Assembly: GCF_047496725.1 (NCBI RefSeq)
Contig: NC_132980.1
Span: 4,702,572 to 4,766,571, forward strand
Length of the DNA stretch: 64,000 nt
From: Anoplolepis gracilipes
Taxonomy: Eukaryota; Arthropoda; Insecta; Hymenoptera; Formicidae
Reading direction: 5' to 3'
Shown: piece after piece, positions 15,818 to 26,567 of the stretch
Layout: every line of letters starts with the position of its first letter
How positions within the stretch are numbered: position 1 is the stretch's first letter
The notes under the pieces: generated by a model
Database searches by the model: none
What the model saw: only the letters and a program-made list of their open reading frames with translations
What the model was told of the DNA's origin: nothing
Made by a program: the position numbers and the translations under genes

Positions 15818-17612
15818 GGACTATTATATTATTTTTAATATTTTTACATAAAGATTTCCAATGTTATTGTAATCATCTCTACATCTCTACTATATTTCTG
15901 TGATATTGTACCGCAATATTATACTGGTTGCAATATATTGCTACACGTAGGTAAGATATTCTTCATTATACAATATAAATAGGGTTTTCAATGTATTGTG
16001 ATGTTGACGACAATATATGCTTTTGTTTAAAAATTAGTACACATATTCTAGATGTATAATATTTTTTATAGAGTATAACAATGGAAAAAAATATATATTA
16101 AAGCATATATGACGTTCTTGCTTGTTACATAAAGGAAAAGTAAAATTCGAATGGAAAATATAATAATGAGAATATTCTAACAATAAACAATTTTTAAAAA
16201 TATCTTTTAAAATGGAATCATACATATATTATTATTATTATTACAGTATTTTAATTAAAATTAAGATAAACACAATGATATATAATAAGAAGATTTTCAG
16301 GTGATAAATATAAAAATCAGCAAATTTATGATTTTTTTAGATTTTAATATTTATACACTTATTTTTTCTTGTTTTAATTTTGTAATATTTGTAAATATTT
16401 TTTTAATCTATTTACTTTGTAAACATTCTGGCTTCATTTACATTAGTCAATTTAGAGATTTGTTAAAAATTTATTTGACAATATTGAAAGATGTATGATC
16501 TATGTGAAACAAAATTAACATCATAGATTTATCGATGAAGATAGAAAAATCTTTTTAATTCTTTTACCTTACGAAAAACTTTGATGGTTAAAAAATACAA
16601 CATCTGTTTCTACAATTATAAGTTACATGATAATGACACCAATACTGTCTAATAACTGGAACAGGACTTAATAGTTGTAATTACTATAATTATCGATTAA
16701 TTGTCCCAATAATTTTAGAAATAATGTCTGTTCTATTATCACTTTAGAGTTTCATATTTTTACTTTTTTCTTTATTAAAACTGCGTGCAATATTAATCAA
16801 AAAAAGTAAAAAAAGAGCCTGAGCTAATTTTTCACTAATTGTTTACAAAAATATATTTACTTATTTATATGGACATTATTTAAATTTAAATATATTTTTT
16901 CACATTAATTTTATAGTCATAATTATTTGATTGTTTTTCATTTATTTATTTAATGTTTACTCGGATCATCTAAAGAAAAATTATGTTGTTATAAGTCATT
17001 ATACTTATCTCTTGACCTCTTTCTCTCAACTGTGAAACATAACAAGGATAAAAATATAATATAATTTTACGTACGAATTATGTATTAATAACCTTGAAAT
17101 GTTCTTAAGAATAATCTTGGAAATTTTTCCTACATTATATCTTAATATATTTTATTATTTTCTATTTATCCTATTTTATTTTTCATTTCGAGCTTTTTCC
17201 TCTTACAAATAGATAGTATATTATTATTAATCAGAAAAATATTTAAGATGCAAGTATCAAATGAGATACTTTGTATACATACATAATGCACATGTATATT
17301 ATAGAGAAATCAATCACATGTCTAATATAAAAAGTAGCAGTATTTTTGTTATAATTAGATATCTAATTTATTATATTTTTGTATGTAGATAAACTTTTGT
17401 CGATCAAATCGATTATGTACTTTGTATGTATATACACTTACATATACGTATATCCTTAAATAATTTTTTTATAATTTGTAAACAATATGTAAAAAACGTA
17501 ACTGCTCGTGGCAAATTTCTATTCTCTTTAAAACAATAATATGTATTCTATACAATTTTTCTCATTATTCTGTGCATAAAAGTATTCAGGCAAGATAATT
17601 GAAAAATAAATA

Positions 17613-18295
17613 TTAAGGATAATTAAAATAAATGTATGATAACAAGACGTAAACGAGTCGAATATCTATAATTTAAATTAAAATTGAGTAATTTAATAAA
17701 AATATCAATTAAGCGTACAATAAATTATAAACCAAGAAAGCGCACTAAATCATAAAAAAGAAAAACGGTCGTGGCGAAAGTTAGAACATTAGATTAACTG
17801 GCGAACGTTTCGACTTGATTTTTCAAGCCCTCTTCGGCGCAAATAATTAGAGGTGCAACGAGACCAATTATTATATAATTATTAAAACGCAAATATAGTC
17901 AAAGTATAAAATTCGGAGTCAATAGTATTCATAATTTGCAATTCTGAAACAACGACGACCGAGTCTCACGACATGTTCAACAGTACTTCTTCTCTCTAGT
18001 TTGTAAGTTAGGAGGAAAGCACTGTATATTAATTAATTCATATATAAAAGTATTATTTTATATAACGGAGTAAAGACAGGTAGTCGTTGTGATAGGAACC
18101 ACATTTCGCGAGAACACTCGGCGCTGTGAGAAGACCGCAATATACAATGATATTGATAATATTATTGTACGCTCAATTGATATTTTTATTAAATTACTCA
18201 ATTTTAATTTTAATTATAGATATTCGGCTCGTTTACGCTTTGTTATCGTACACTTACTATCTTTAATGTTCTATTTGGAGCCTTATTATTAATTT
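17613..18295 (-). mobile_element. Penelope-like retroelement fragment (3' end only)
   Basis: Flanked by a perfect 15-bp direct repeat ATTGAAAAATAAATA at 17598-17612 and 18296-18310. The paralogous flank of dehydrogenase 3 has the same sequence without this insert, so the borders are secure. No reverse transcriptase remains. The identity comes from two blocks shared in the same order and spacing with the Penelope-like element at 42833-45296: the GAACGTTTCGAC motif (17803-17814) and CTCTAGTTTG followed by TTAGGAGGA (about 17995-18015). Confidence 0.75.
17798..17840 (-). ncRNA. Hammerhead-ribozyme-like motif in Penelope-like fragment
   Basis: On the minus strand the order is CCGAAGA (core 1, rc of 17831-17837), a stem-loop GGCTTGA-AAAA-TCAAGTC, then GAAAC (core 2, rc of 17807-17811). 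This is the hammerhead layout CUGANGA-stem II-GAAA with U4 changed to C and one extra G before the stem. Hammerhead motifs are reported in the terminal repeats of Penelope-like elements. Activity is doubtful because of the core change. Confidence 0.35.
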
Positions 18296-18598
18296 ATTGA
18301 AAAATAAATACTTTACCATACTTCATGTAAAATTATGTCAAGTTAAATTATGAAATATCTCGTAAACTATTGAATTTTTGGCTAACATACCGTTATAAAA
18401 TTTTACGCCAAATATTTCGTAATACACAACAGTACAAATTATATTTTGCTCTTGAACATTGTTATTTGTACGTTTTCTGCTTATATACAAGCCATGATCT
18501 TTGCGTGACGTCAAGCTGACAATCTATACTTCTTACGGAATGTGTACATATTTCTTACTTAACCATTCAAGATAACAAAATTGCTTATGTCGTAAACT

Positions 18599-18631
18599 TA
18601 TAAATATCGGATGATAGCAACCAAATCTGTT
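18599..18631 (+). promoter_or_regulatory. TATA box and altered initiator of dehydrogenase 1
   Basis: TATAAATA at 18599-18606 lies about 30 bases upstream of the expected start in TCTGTT (18626-18631). The paralogs have the same TATA word and a consensus insect initiator TCAGTT at this place; copy 1 differs at the A, the usual +1 base. The 5' UTR would be about 38 bases. Confidence 0.6.
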
Positions 18632-18665
18632 AGTGTTCTCGATACAGTTCAAGCAGAGATACACG

Positions 18666-18935
18666 ATGGAATATTTGAGCTTTGATCTGTCGACTAAGTC
18701 GCTTACTTTAAAAAAGCGAGATATTCTTCCTAAACCAGCAGCAAATGAAGTACGAATCAAAGTCGCGTATTCCGGAATCTGTGGGACGGATCTTCACATT
18801 ATGGAAGTATGAAAGTTGTTATAAATATACATAATTTATTTTATTATCACAATTGTAAAATGTAAAAAATTTGTATTGTGATTTTAAAGATATATTGTAT
18901 CATTGACGCAGTAAAATTTCACATAAATGTAACAT

Positions 18936-18996
<61 letters not shown>

Positions 18997-21900
18997 TTCT
19001 ATTTTGTGCATAGAGAATATACACATTATTAACATAAAAGAGAGAGTATGTTGCATTACTGTACTTTATAAGATATAATAAGACTTTTATCATTTAAAAG
19101 TCAATATTTGTGAGTTTTATGCAAACATAAAGATAAGAAAATGATAAAGAGTACGGTAAAGATTTTATTATTATTGCTTCTTTGGTGTATCATCTTACGA
19201 AGCATAAAATCTCCACAGGATATTTTGATTTTATCGAAATGATCCAAATTAAAAAATCATCCGTAGGATTACTTTCCAGACAACACACCATGCAGTCCAA
19301 GATATCCGGAGGACATCCTGAAGACATCTTTGGGACAATAGAATGTCCTTGGTATATGCCTTCTGAATGTCTTTGGCTGTGCGTGCTGTCTTACAATTAT
19401 GTTTTTTTTGTAATAGTTTAGAATATTCAGTATAACGTAAAATCTCCGTAGGGCATCTTGATTTGACTGAAATAATTCAAACAATACATAGTTTTTATCG
19501 TATTTTTGTCTGAAACATTTTGTCGAAAAACATATTTTTTTCAGATAAATAGACATTTAAAATAAGTTTATAAGTCCAATCTTTTCCTCTGGATAAGTTT
19601 AAGGAAAAAAACATTTAAAAACATCCAGTGGATATTGCTGGGATTTAATGTTGTTATTCCAGAGATATCTATTTTTTTATTTTTTATGGATATGAAAGCG
19701 GATATTCAGACATTCTCAGTATATCCTACAATTTTATACACATCTCCTTTGGATATCTAAAAATTTTTTAAATATGTATATCCAACGGATGTACTAATAA
19801 GGATCTTTTGCTATGTGGGATGATATGAGCAGTGTTGCGCTTAGATAATTTAAACTATTCTAGATATAGATAAGATAAAATATATGCGTCTGTATCTGAG
19901 ATAAGATAAAGATAATCTTAATTTAAATATATCTAGATAAAAGATAAATTAGTTGAGTATTTTATCTAGATACTTTTAAGATAATATTCAAAATTACAAT
20001 TTATATAAAAATAATACACTTCAGAAAACTATAAAAAATATAAGCATATATTTCAGTTTAATACATTAAAGGTTTAGAGTTAAATTATAAATTTAATTTT
20101 GTTTTCCTACAGTTTTATACACATATCTTCAGGATTGGGAAGTAATGCGTTATTTGTAACGTCGTTACCATTACAGTTATTTTTTTTGGTAACGGTAACT
20201 GTAACGGTAACGGCGTTATAAATTTTGTTTGTAACGAAAAAAGTAACTTTGTTATATACATTTTTCGATAACGAGTAACGAAATTAACAGTTATTTTTAT
20301 CGTTACTTTCCAGACAGCACATGTCCTTAAAAGATGCTTAAAAGACAATTTAAAGACGTCTTATTGCCTTTTAAATATCTTTAAGATGATACAATTTCTA
20401 ATTAAAGATGATCTTTTGGCCTTTCTGTGTTGTCTGAGATTTTTTTCGAATATACTTGAATGTACTTGAATATGTTATACTTTTTTCGAATATAATTTTC
20501 AAATAAAGAAACATATATATTTTTCGTTTTATGCATATGCGCGCATTTTATATAATACATGTAACATATACGGGAACGTGGGGTAGAACGGCCAACATAA
20601 AAAAATATCCTCTATAAGAAGAAATACAAGTTAATTATAAAATAATAGTTTAAATAGACGACATTATTGATTTAGTAAAAGCTTAGATTTTCGTGATATG
20701 CTTTTCATGCGGGATATAATGGACTACCTCCAAAACTTGTTTATTTCATTAACATTGATGTCTAAAACCTCTTAAAAGTTGTATATTATAATATGATATA
20801 TAGAACATAAGAATATAGATTTGTATTTTTAAATGATAACTATAAAATTAATAAATAAAAACAATTCTCTTGTTACAATAAATATTCTTCTCTTTAAAAC
20901 ATGGAAAAATATCCTTTAATGTAATAATTTTTGGTATTAATTTTAAAAGACAGTATCTATGTATACTCTCTTTCTTTCTCTAGTATAAAAATAAAAAATA
21001 CAACATTTCATGGGCTAATATTTCATTAAGCCTCAAAACGTATTTATTTACTTTTGATCATATAAAAAATTATAATTAATCAATATTTACATAGACACAG
21101 TATTAAATTAATAAGAAAAGATTATTTTAAAACATAAATGTATTTACGGTAATAAAAAATAGAATTTTATCATTGTTTACCTTATGTAAATATATCGAAG
21201 AATTACAACTCAGTCGCGGAGAGCACAGCAAGTGCATGAAATAATTTATAACAACTTTCAACTAAAAATATTGCGACCACTGATACAACACGCAGAAAGA
21301 GACACCTAATAGCAATAATTGCTACATATTTCATGACATGGTAGCATCTCTGTAAAAAGATATCGACTTTGCACGATTGTACCCCGCGATGCCGTTCTAC
21401 CCCACGTTCCCCTACTATAAATACATGTACACATATGTGTGAAATGGAATTTAGAGATTGATAAAAGTATTGAAATGCTGTATCACGTAGAAACTACTGG
21501 AATCTCTTTCTAGTATCTTTCTACTTCGTAAAAAAAAAAAAACATTTAAGTAGACAGATAATTAGTCATGCTTAGTAAAAAATTCGATATTATGAACATT
21601 ATCGTATCGTGTTAGAATTTTAAAATAAAAAAATTGAAGAGACGTGAAGAAAGCGATTTTGATCATATTTACAAATCTATTGAAAGTAAACTAAAAATAA
21701 GAAAATTATTTTATTTACATTTATAGAATCTAAAAGTCTTTAAGAAAGTATTAAAAAAATTTTTATGTAAAGTTTGTATTGTATACAAAAAAAGTAACGG
21801 AAATCATAACGATTCGTTACTTTTTGAATAACAGTAACGAGTTACTTTTTAAAATAACTTTCCCAACTCTGCATATCTTTGGACATTTAAAAATTTTTTA

Positions 21901-24216
21901 AATACATCCGACTGATGTACTTAGGATCTTTTGCTATGTGGGATGATACATGTCTGGTATGAGTGCGGATATACATACTTCAAAATATTAATGTGTAACA
22001 CTTTCTTTCAGGGTTGCTTTCCGTGTAAAGAGAATGAGCCTTTAACACTTGGGCACGAGTTTGTAGGTACGATCGATGAGCTTGGATCGGAAGTGACTAC
22101 ATTTAAGGTCGGCCAACGGGTCGCCGTCGATCCTAACAGTGGATGCAACAAATGCGATCACTGTCACAACGCAAACTATCATTTCTGTGAAATTGGCGGT
22201 ATAAATAATACGATAGGCATTTTTAGAGATGGAGGATGGGCTACACACGCGATTGTTCCGGAAACTCAAGTACAGTGATATATAGGTGTATCTCACACAA
22301 AAAACCAAATGTTTTATAATAATAGATTGTTTAACCAATCTTTGAATCGATTTTCATTTAATAAAAATATTAAAGAGAAAAAAACGAAGGATATCTACTC
22401 TGAAAAAAAACATGAAACATTTGGAAAGTAAATTTAATGTGTTTAAAATATATTATAAATATATGTACATATATATGTCTTTATCTCTGTTTATATGTAC
22501 AATCTTAATAACGAATAAGTAGGAAATATTCTTGATTGTAATTTGTAGTTTAAAAAAAAATGAAAATGTTATACAAGTGAAAAATATTTAGCTAACGAAA
22601 AAATTGTTCAGTATTTCTCAGTACATTTACAAATCTATCACTTGAAATTTAAGAAGCTCTGTGTTTCTTTTTTCGTGTGAGTAAGAAATATTAGAAAACG
22701 CATAGCGTTTTAAAATAAAAAAATTTATTTTAGAAATTATTGTATTAAAAAGACTAAAGTATTGTCTTTACCCAAAATTTTGAACAAAAATACCTGGAAT
22801 AAGAGCAGGATATTTTTAGTAAATTTTTTTACAAGATTTGAATAGATATTCTGAGTAATCGGAAGGATAAAGTAATAAAGAATAGCAAGTCAAAGAGTAA
22901 AAATACAGTGGCTTGAGTATAAATAATGACTTTTCCCTACTATACAATGTGATTTTTTTCCACTAAGAAAAAATCGAATCCAAATTGGTAGAAAAGTTTA
23001 TCATTGTCGAAAATTTGTCACGAAGATAATCAATTTCTTTTTAGACATTTTGTATAACGTCTCACCACATGGTGATATATTACATATATATAATTCGCGT
23101 CTATTGTATGTATATCTGGATCTATTGTTTGTAGGTTTATTTGATCCCGGATGAAATTGAAATGTATCACGCGGTGCTAAGTGAACCGATGTCATGTCTT
23201 GCTCACGGCTGGGATAAGCTTAATCCCGTAAATGTAGGAAACAAAGTTCTCGTAATAGGCGCTGGTATCATAGGTTTACTATGGTCCTGTCTACTTCACT
23301 TACGCGGTCATAGAAAGACCGTCACTATCAGTGAACCGCAACAGAAACGGAGGGAATTCGCCGCTCGTCTTGGTAATTATAAAAATATATTGAAAAATAT
23401 GTTGAAGCATTATTTGGAAATATATTGAAGCATTATTTTATACAACATTTTGTGTATCAACGTGAGAAATTTTTGAAAGAGTTCTAATAGAGATGTATTT
23501 TTGCGTGTACATACAGGTCTAGATTATCAAGTTAAAAATCCAAACGATTTAAAAGAAGAGTTTGATATAGCTGTGGACTGTAGCGGCTCTGCTCCAGCGA
23601 TGGAAGCGGCCATTTCCTTACTGGGTCGCGGTGGTCGTCTGTGTGTATTCGGTGTCGCCAATCCGAAAGCGAAGATGTCAATTGAACCGTTTCAAGTAAA
23701 TTTATCACATAGCTATAAGAACTATATTGAGAGTTTCATAACATAGGGGCGTATATTCCCAATTTAAAAAAATGAAATATTAAGGCATATAAAAAAGCTC
23801 TATATACATATATGTCTTTATTTTATAACAAAGCTACTAATTGCCCTACTTATTATAGAAATAAATACAGAAATATTTAGAGATTCTTCAAATGCGTGTA
23901 ATACGATTTTGGATTTACCTCCCTATGTTATGAAACTATCCATAAATTCTTATTAAAAATGATTCTATTTTTAATTAATTATTCTGTATTTAATTTTCTG
24001 TATGTTTTGCAGATTTATAAGAAAGAGTTGACCATCATCGGCGTAATTATAAATCCTTATTCTTTTCTTAAAGGATTAGCTTTGTTGCGGCCAATGTCTG
24101 AGAAATATCTTGATTACAACAAATTAGGAATAAAGGTATATTCTTTATCCCAATATAAAGAAGCTCTGGATGCGTTGAAGGAGGGAGAGATAAGCAAGGC
24201 TGTTTTCAAATTGTAA
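18666..24216 (+). CDS. Zinc-dependent medium-chain dehydrogenase 1 (sorbitol/arabinitol dehydrogenase-like)
   Basis: Five exons: 18666-18806, 22012-22269, 23135-23372, 23517-23695 and 24013-24216; 339 residues, typical of the family. Catalytic zinc ligands: Cys39 in SGICGTD, His62-Glu63 in GHEF, and probably Glu150 in SEP. The structural zinc lobe has Cys92, 95, 98 and 106 (GCNKCDHCHNANYHFC). The NAD-binding loop is GAGIIG at 175-180. The family oxidises polyols or secondary alcohols such as sorbitol, arabinitol or threonine with NAD(P); the substrate cannot be read from the sequence. No stop, frameshift or splice defect is seen. The 3.2-kb intron 1 is full of nested transposons. It faces lachesin tail to tail; a polyadenylation word AATAAA lies about 30 bases after the stop. 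Confidence 0.93.
18939..18990. repeat. (TA)n microsatellite in dehydrogenase 1 intron 1
   Basis: About 26 uninterrupted TA units. Dehydrogenase 2 has only a short AT tract at the equivalent place. Confidence 0.95.
19182..20134. other. Degenerate repeat units in dehydrogenase 1 intron 1
   Basis: A patch related to GGATCTTTTGCTATGTGGGA (about 19801-19820) recurs at about 21925, with similar preceding sequence (TTTTATACACAT...GGATAT/ATCT...AAATTTTTTAAATA). The second unit is split by the element at 20135-21866. The same arrangement is present, inverted, in dehydrogenase 2 (about 37320-39990). No protein similarity seen; probably an old non-autonomous element. Confidence 0.5.
20135..21866. mobile_element. 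Non-autonomous transposon with GTAACG-rich ends, intron 1 of dehydrogenase 1
   Basis: Ends begin TTGGGAA and carry repeated GTAACG/CGTTAC words: left TTGGGAAGTAATGCGTTA, right AAAGTTATTTT...CCCAA in inverted form. It contains another element (20571-21412) and no coding capacity. An inverted copy sits at 37393-39120 in dehydrogenase 2 with the same inner insertion, so both insertions preceded the duplication that made copies 1 and 2. Confidence 0.65.
20571..21412. mobile_element. Foldback element with TIR GGGAACGTGGGGTAGAACGGC
   Basis: Terminal inverted repeats of about 21 bp: GGGAACGTGGGGTAGAACGG at the left and its reverse complement at the right. The 840-bp interior is AT-rich with no open frame of note. 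Nested inside the GTAACG-rich element; the inverted copy in dehydrogenase 2 is at 37846-38684. Confidence 0.8.
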
Positions 24217-24437
24217 AATGGGATCTTTATATGTTGGAATGGATAAAAATAAAAGATATTATTTTTAGAAGGTTTTATTACTCATTTTTTGTATACAAAT
24301 TGGGCTGAATATTTAATTATATTTTGAATGATAAAATGCAATATCATAGTATACACAAATGAGTATCTGTATAAAACATAATTATTAATATTAAAGCTAT
24401 AATATATTTGACAGTACATGTAGTGTGTTACAATGTA

Positions 24438-24465
24438 TACATATATATATATATATATACTATAG

Positions 24466-24513
<48 letters not shown>

Positions 24514-24522
24514 CTATAGTTA
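24438..24522. repeat. (TA)n tract inside a small palindrome
   Basis: Two TA tracts with the inverted words ATACTATAGTATTTATATA and ATAAATACTATAG. In the 3' flank of dehydrogenase 1. Confidence 0.85.
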
Positions 24523-25385
24523 TTACAAATATTACGAGTATCATGGCGTCAAGATTCAAATGCAAAATATGATATTAACAAGTGTAAAATCGTATAAATT
24601 TGTTAAGGGTATATAAAAACTTGATGAGATTCTCTTTTTTTTATTGAGATTTTATCCTCCTATTTTCACTTATCAGGGATTATATATTATATATTATATG
24701 ATACGCCTTGTTAAAAAAGATTTGGTTAACTTAATTATAACTGTGCAGAATAAGTCAAGAAATATGTACTTGATAAAACACATTAAATGTTACTTATATA
24801 TATGTATATATAAGTAACATACATGAATACAAATAAAATGTTGCCTAAACTATACACATTTATAATTTTATTTGTAATATGAATTATACTTTATCACGAA
24901 CAAGGCACTAACATCAACATTGTTTTCTTTGTTCATGATGTTTCACACTCAAACGCCCCTTTATATTAACAAGATAGCTGCATAATTTTACTATCAGGTT
25001 TTCCCTATATAATATTAACAAATCCGTATTGTCGACTTGTAACTACCGATAGCTATCTATAAGATAATAAGGTAATATTATGTTTCTTTATAACGTCATT
25101 ATTCGTCACTTTTTTCTGTCGTCAGTAACGAGACCAAAAGATGTTTGTCGTACCATCTGCACGCGGCGTTATATAATATTATGTTTCATCATGAGTGTAT
25201 ATTGAAATGCTATAATTTATATCTTGCTAATATTTTTTTTGGCTATTATTGATGTATTTATGAAGTATGAAAGTTATTTTCTAATAATTAAAATGTTAAC
25301 AAGTAGCAAATCAGCATAATAAATGGATAAAAATCATTTTACATTTAGTATCATACACCTTCTTCTATTCTACTAATCTAATCTC

Positions 25386-25930
25386 GATTTTGTTTAATAT
25401 CATTCTAATAAAGTTAAAACTTCGATGTGTAAAAATTGAGCAGCATAATTACAAAAAAATATAAAAAGATAAGCTCATAAAAATTTAAAAAAATGTATAT
25501 ATAATATAGATTGATATGAAAATTTCAGTAAAAATTATACAACATATCGATATGTATATACATAAAAATTGATTCTAAAAATGGAAATTTTCTAAAAAAT
25601 TGTAGTGCGTCTTTAAGATATGGAAATAATGATATATTAAATTTTTGTTAACAATTGCACTCTAGCGATAGAAATGCCACAATCTCATGACGTTTGCATT
25701 GTTTTTATCGATGATATAATATATATAAATCGCTTCGTTCATAAATAATTATAAAAATAATCGCGTGATAAAATAGACCTGGTCAGTTTGTAAAACTTTA
25801 ATTCTGAGGCCTTTTATAGCTTAGGTTTTGGTCTTATAGCATTATTGTGATAACAATAATACTAATGATTGTATAGAGCCATTTTAAGAAATCGCACCTG
25901 TTTGCTGCTGCCCATTGAAGGCCTGGATAG
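25386..25930. other. AT-rich 3' flank between dehydrogenase 1 and lachesin
   Basis: No coding signal. It probably includes the lachesin 3' UTR (minus strand) and, on the plus side, further sequence related to the copy 3 flank (about 41.0-41.6 kb). Confidence 0.5.
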
Positions 25931-26516
25931 TTAATATTTGGCATGGAAATTTCTGTAAATAACACATATATACAAACATATATAAATATAATATAATAAA
26001 TTAATATAATATAATAAATTAATAAATTAATATAACCAGAAATTAATTAAGAATAAAATAAAATAATTATTTCCAACTTTCATTATTTCAAAAAAAAATA
26101 TAGAAAAATGACTTACCTCATTATAGTAATTAATAAAACTAGAACTATCAAATGGCTCGAAGCAACTGGAATTACGCCAGTTCCATAATGAGCTTGACCA
26201 CAAGCTGGTGGGCAAACAGGAATAATGGTTTCTGCGTAAACAAACAACGGAACAAATCTAACATGCTGTCTACTAAAATAACTCTATCGCAAATGGCTAA
26301 GAAACAAAATTAATAAAAATGACGACAAAAAAGACAAATTTTAAAAGTAAAAAAAAATATATATGTATATAAAATAAAATGCACATTTATACATATATAT
26401 ATATATATGCATAATGCACATATTAAATTTGAGACCACAATGATTTCATTTTCATGCACAAGTCAATATATTGACAACTCTGGATCTAATATAATTAAAT
26501 ATATATATATAATTAA

Positions 26517-26567
<51 letters not shown>

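Larger units (their letters stand above)
8980..17120. other. Gene-free AT-rich stretch, 8 kb
   Basis: No recognisable exon. A purine-rich, G-rich plus strand runs over 9240-9440 (GGGAGGGAGGGG-type runs). Repeats: tandem duplication 9651-9872 (listed), (TA)n(GT)n at 10230-10284, (TA)n at 10667-10718 and (TA)n at 15775-15813. A more complex stretch at about 13.9-15.4 kb is listed separately. At 13108-13344 is an open frame preceded by a possible acceptor (TGTGTCACAG), rich in charged residues and not recognised; at 12630-12720 is another unassigned complex patch. Confidence 0.6.
17130..25385 (+). repeat. Segmental duplication, copy 1 (carries dehydrogenase 1)
   Basis: Coding exons, introns and both flanks match, in inverted orientation, the blocks at 30863-40790 and 41030-52595. 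The 5' flank (17130-17612, then 18296-18665) matches the upstream flank of copy 3 out to about 52595. The 3' flank matches copy 2 to about 25148 and copy 3 to at least 25385. Interrupted by a Penelope-like fragment at 17613-18295. Confidence 0.85.

Noticed and set aside
22042..22338. Minus-strand frame over dehydrogenase 1 exon 2, and the similar ones at 36964-37218 and 49704-50021 (+).
   Set aside because: Antisense shadows of the dehydrogenase exons; they recur only because the exons are duplicated.
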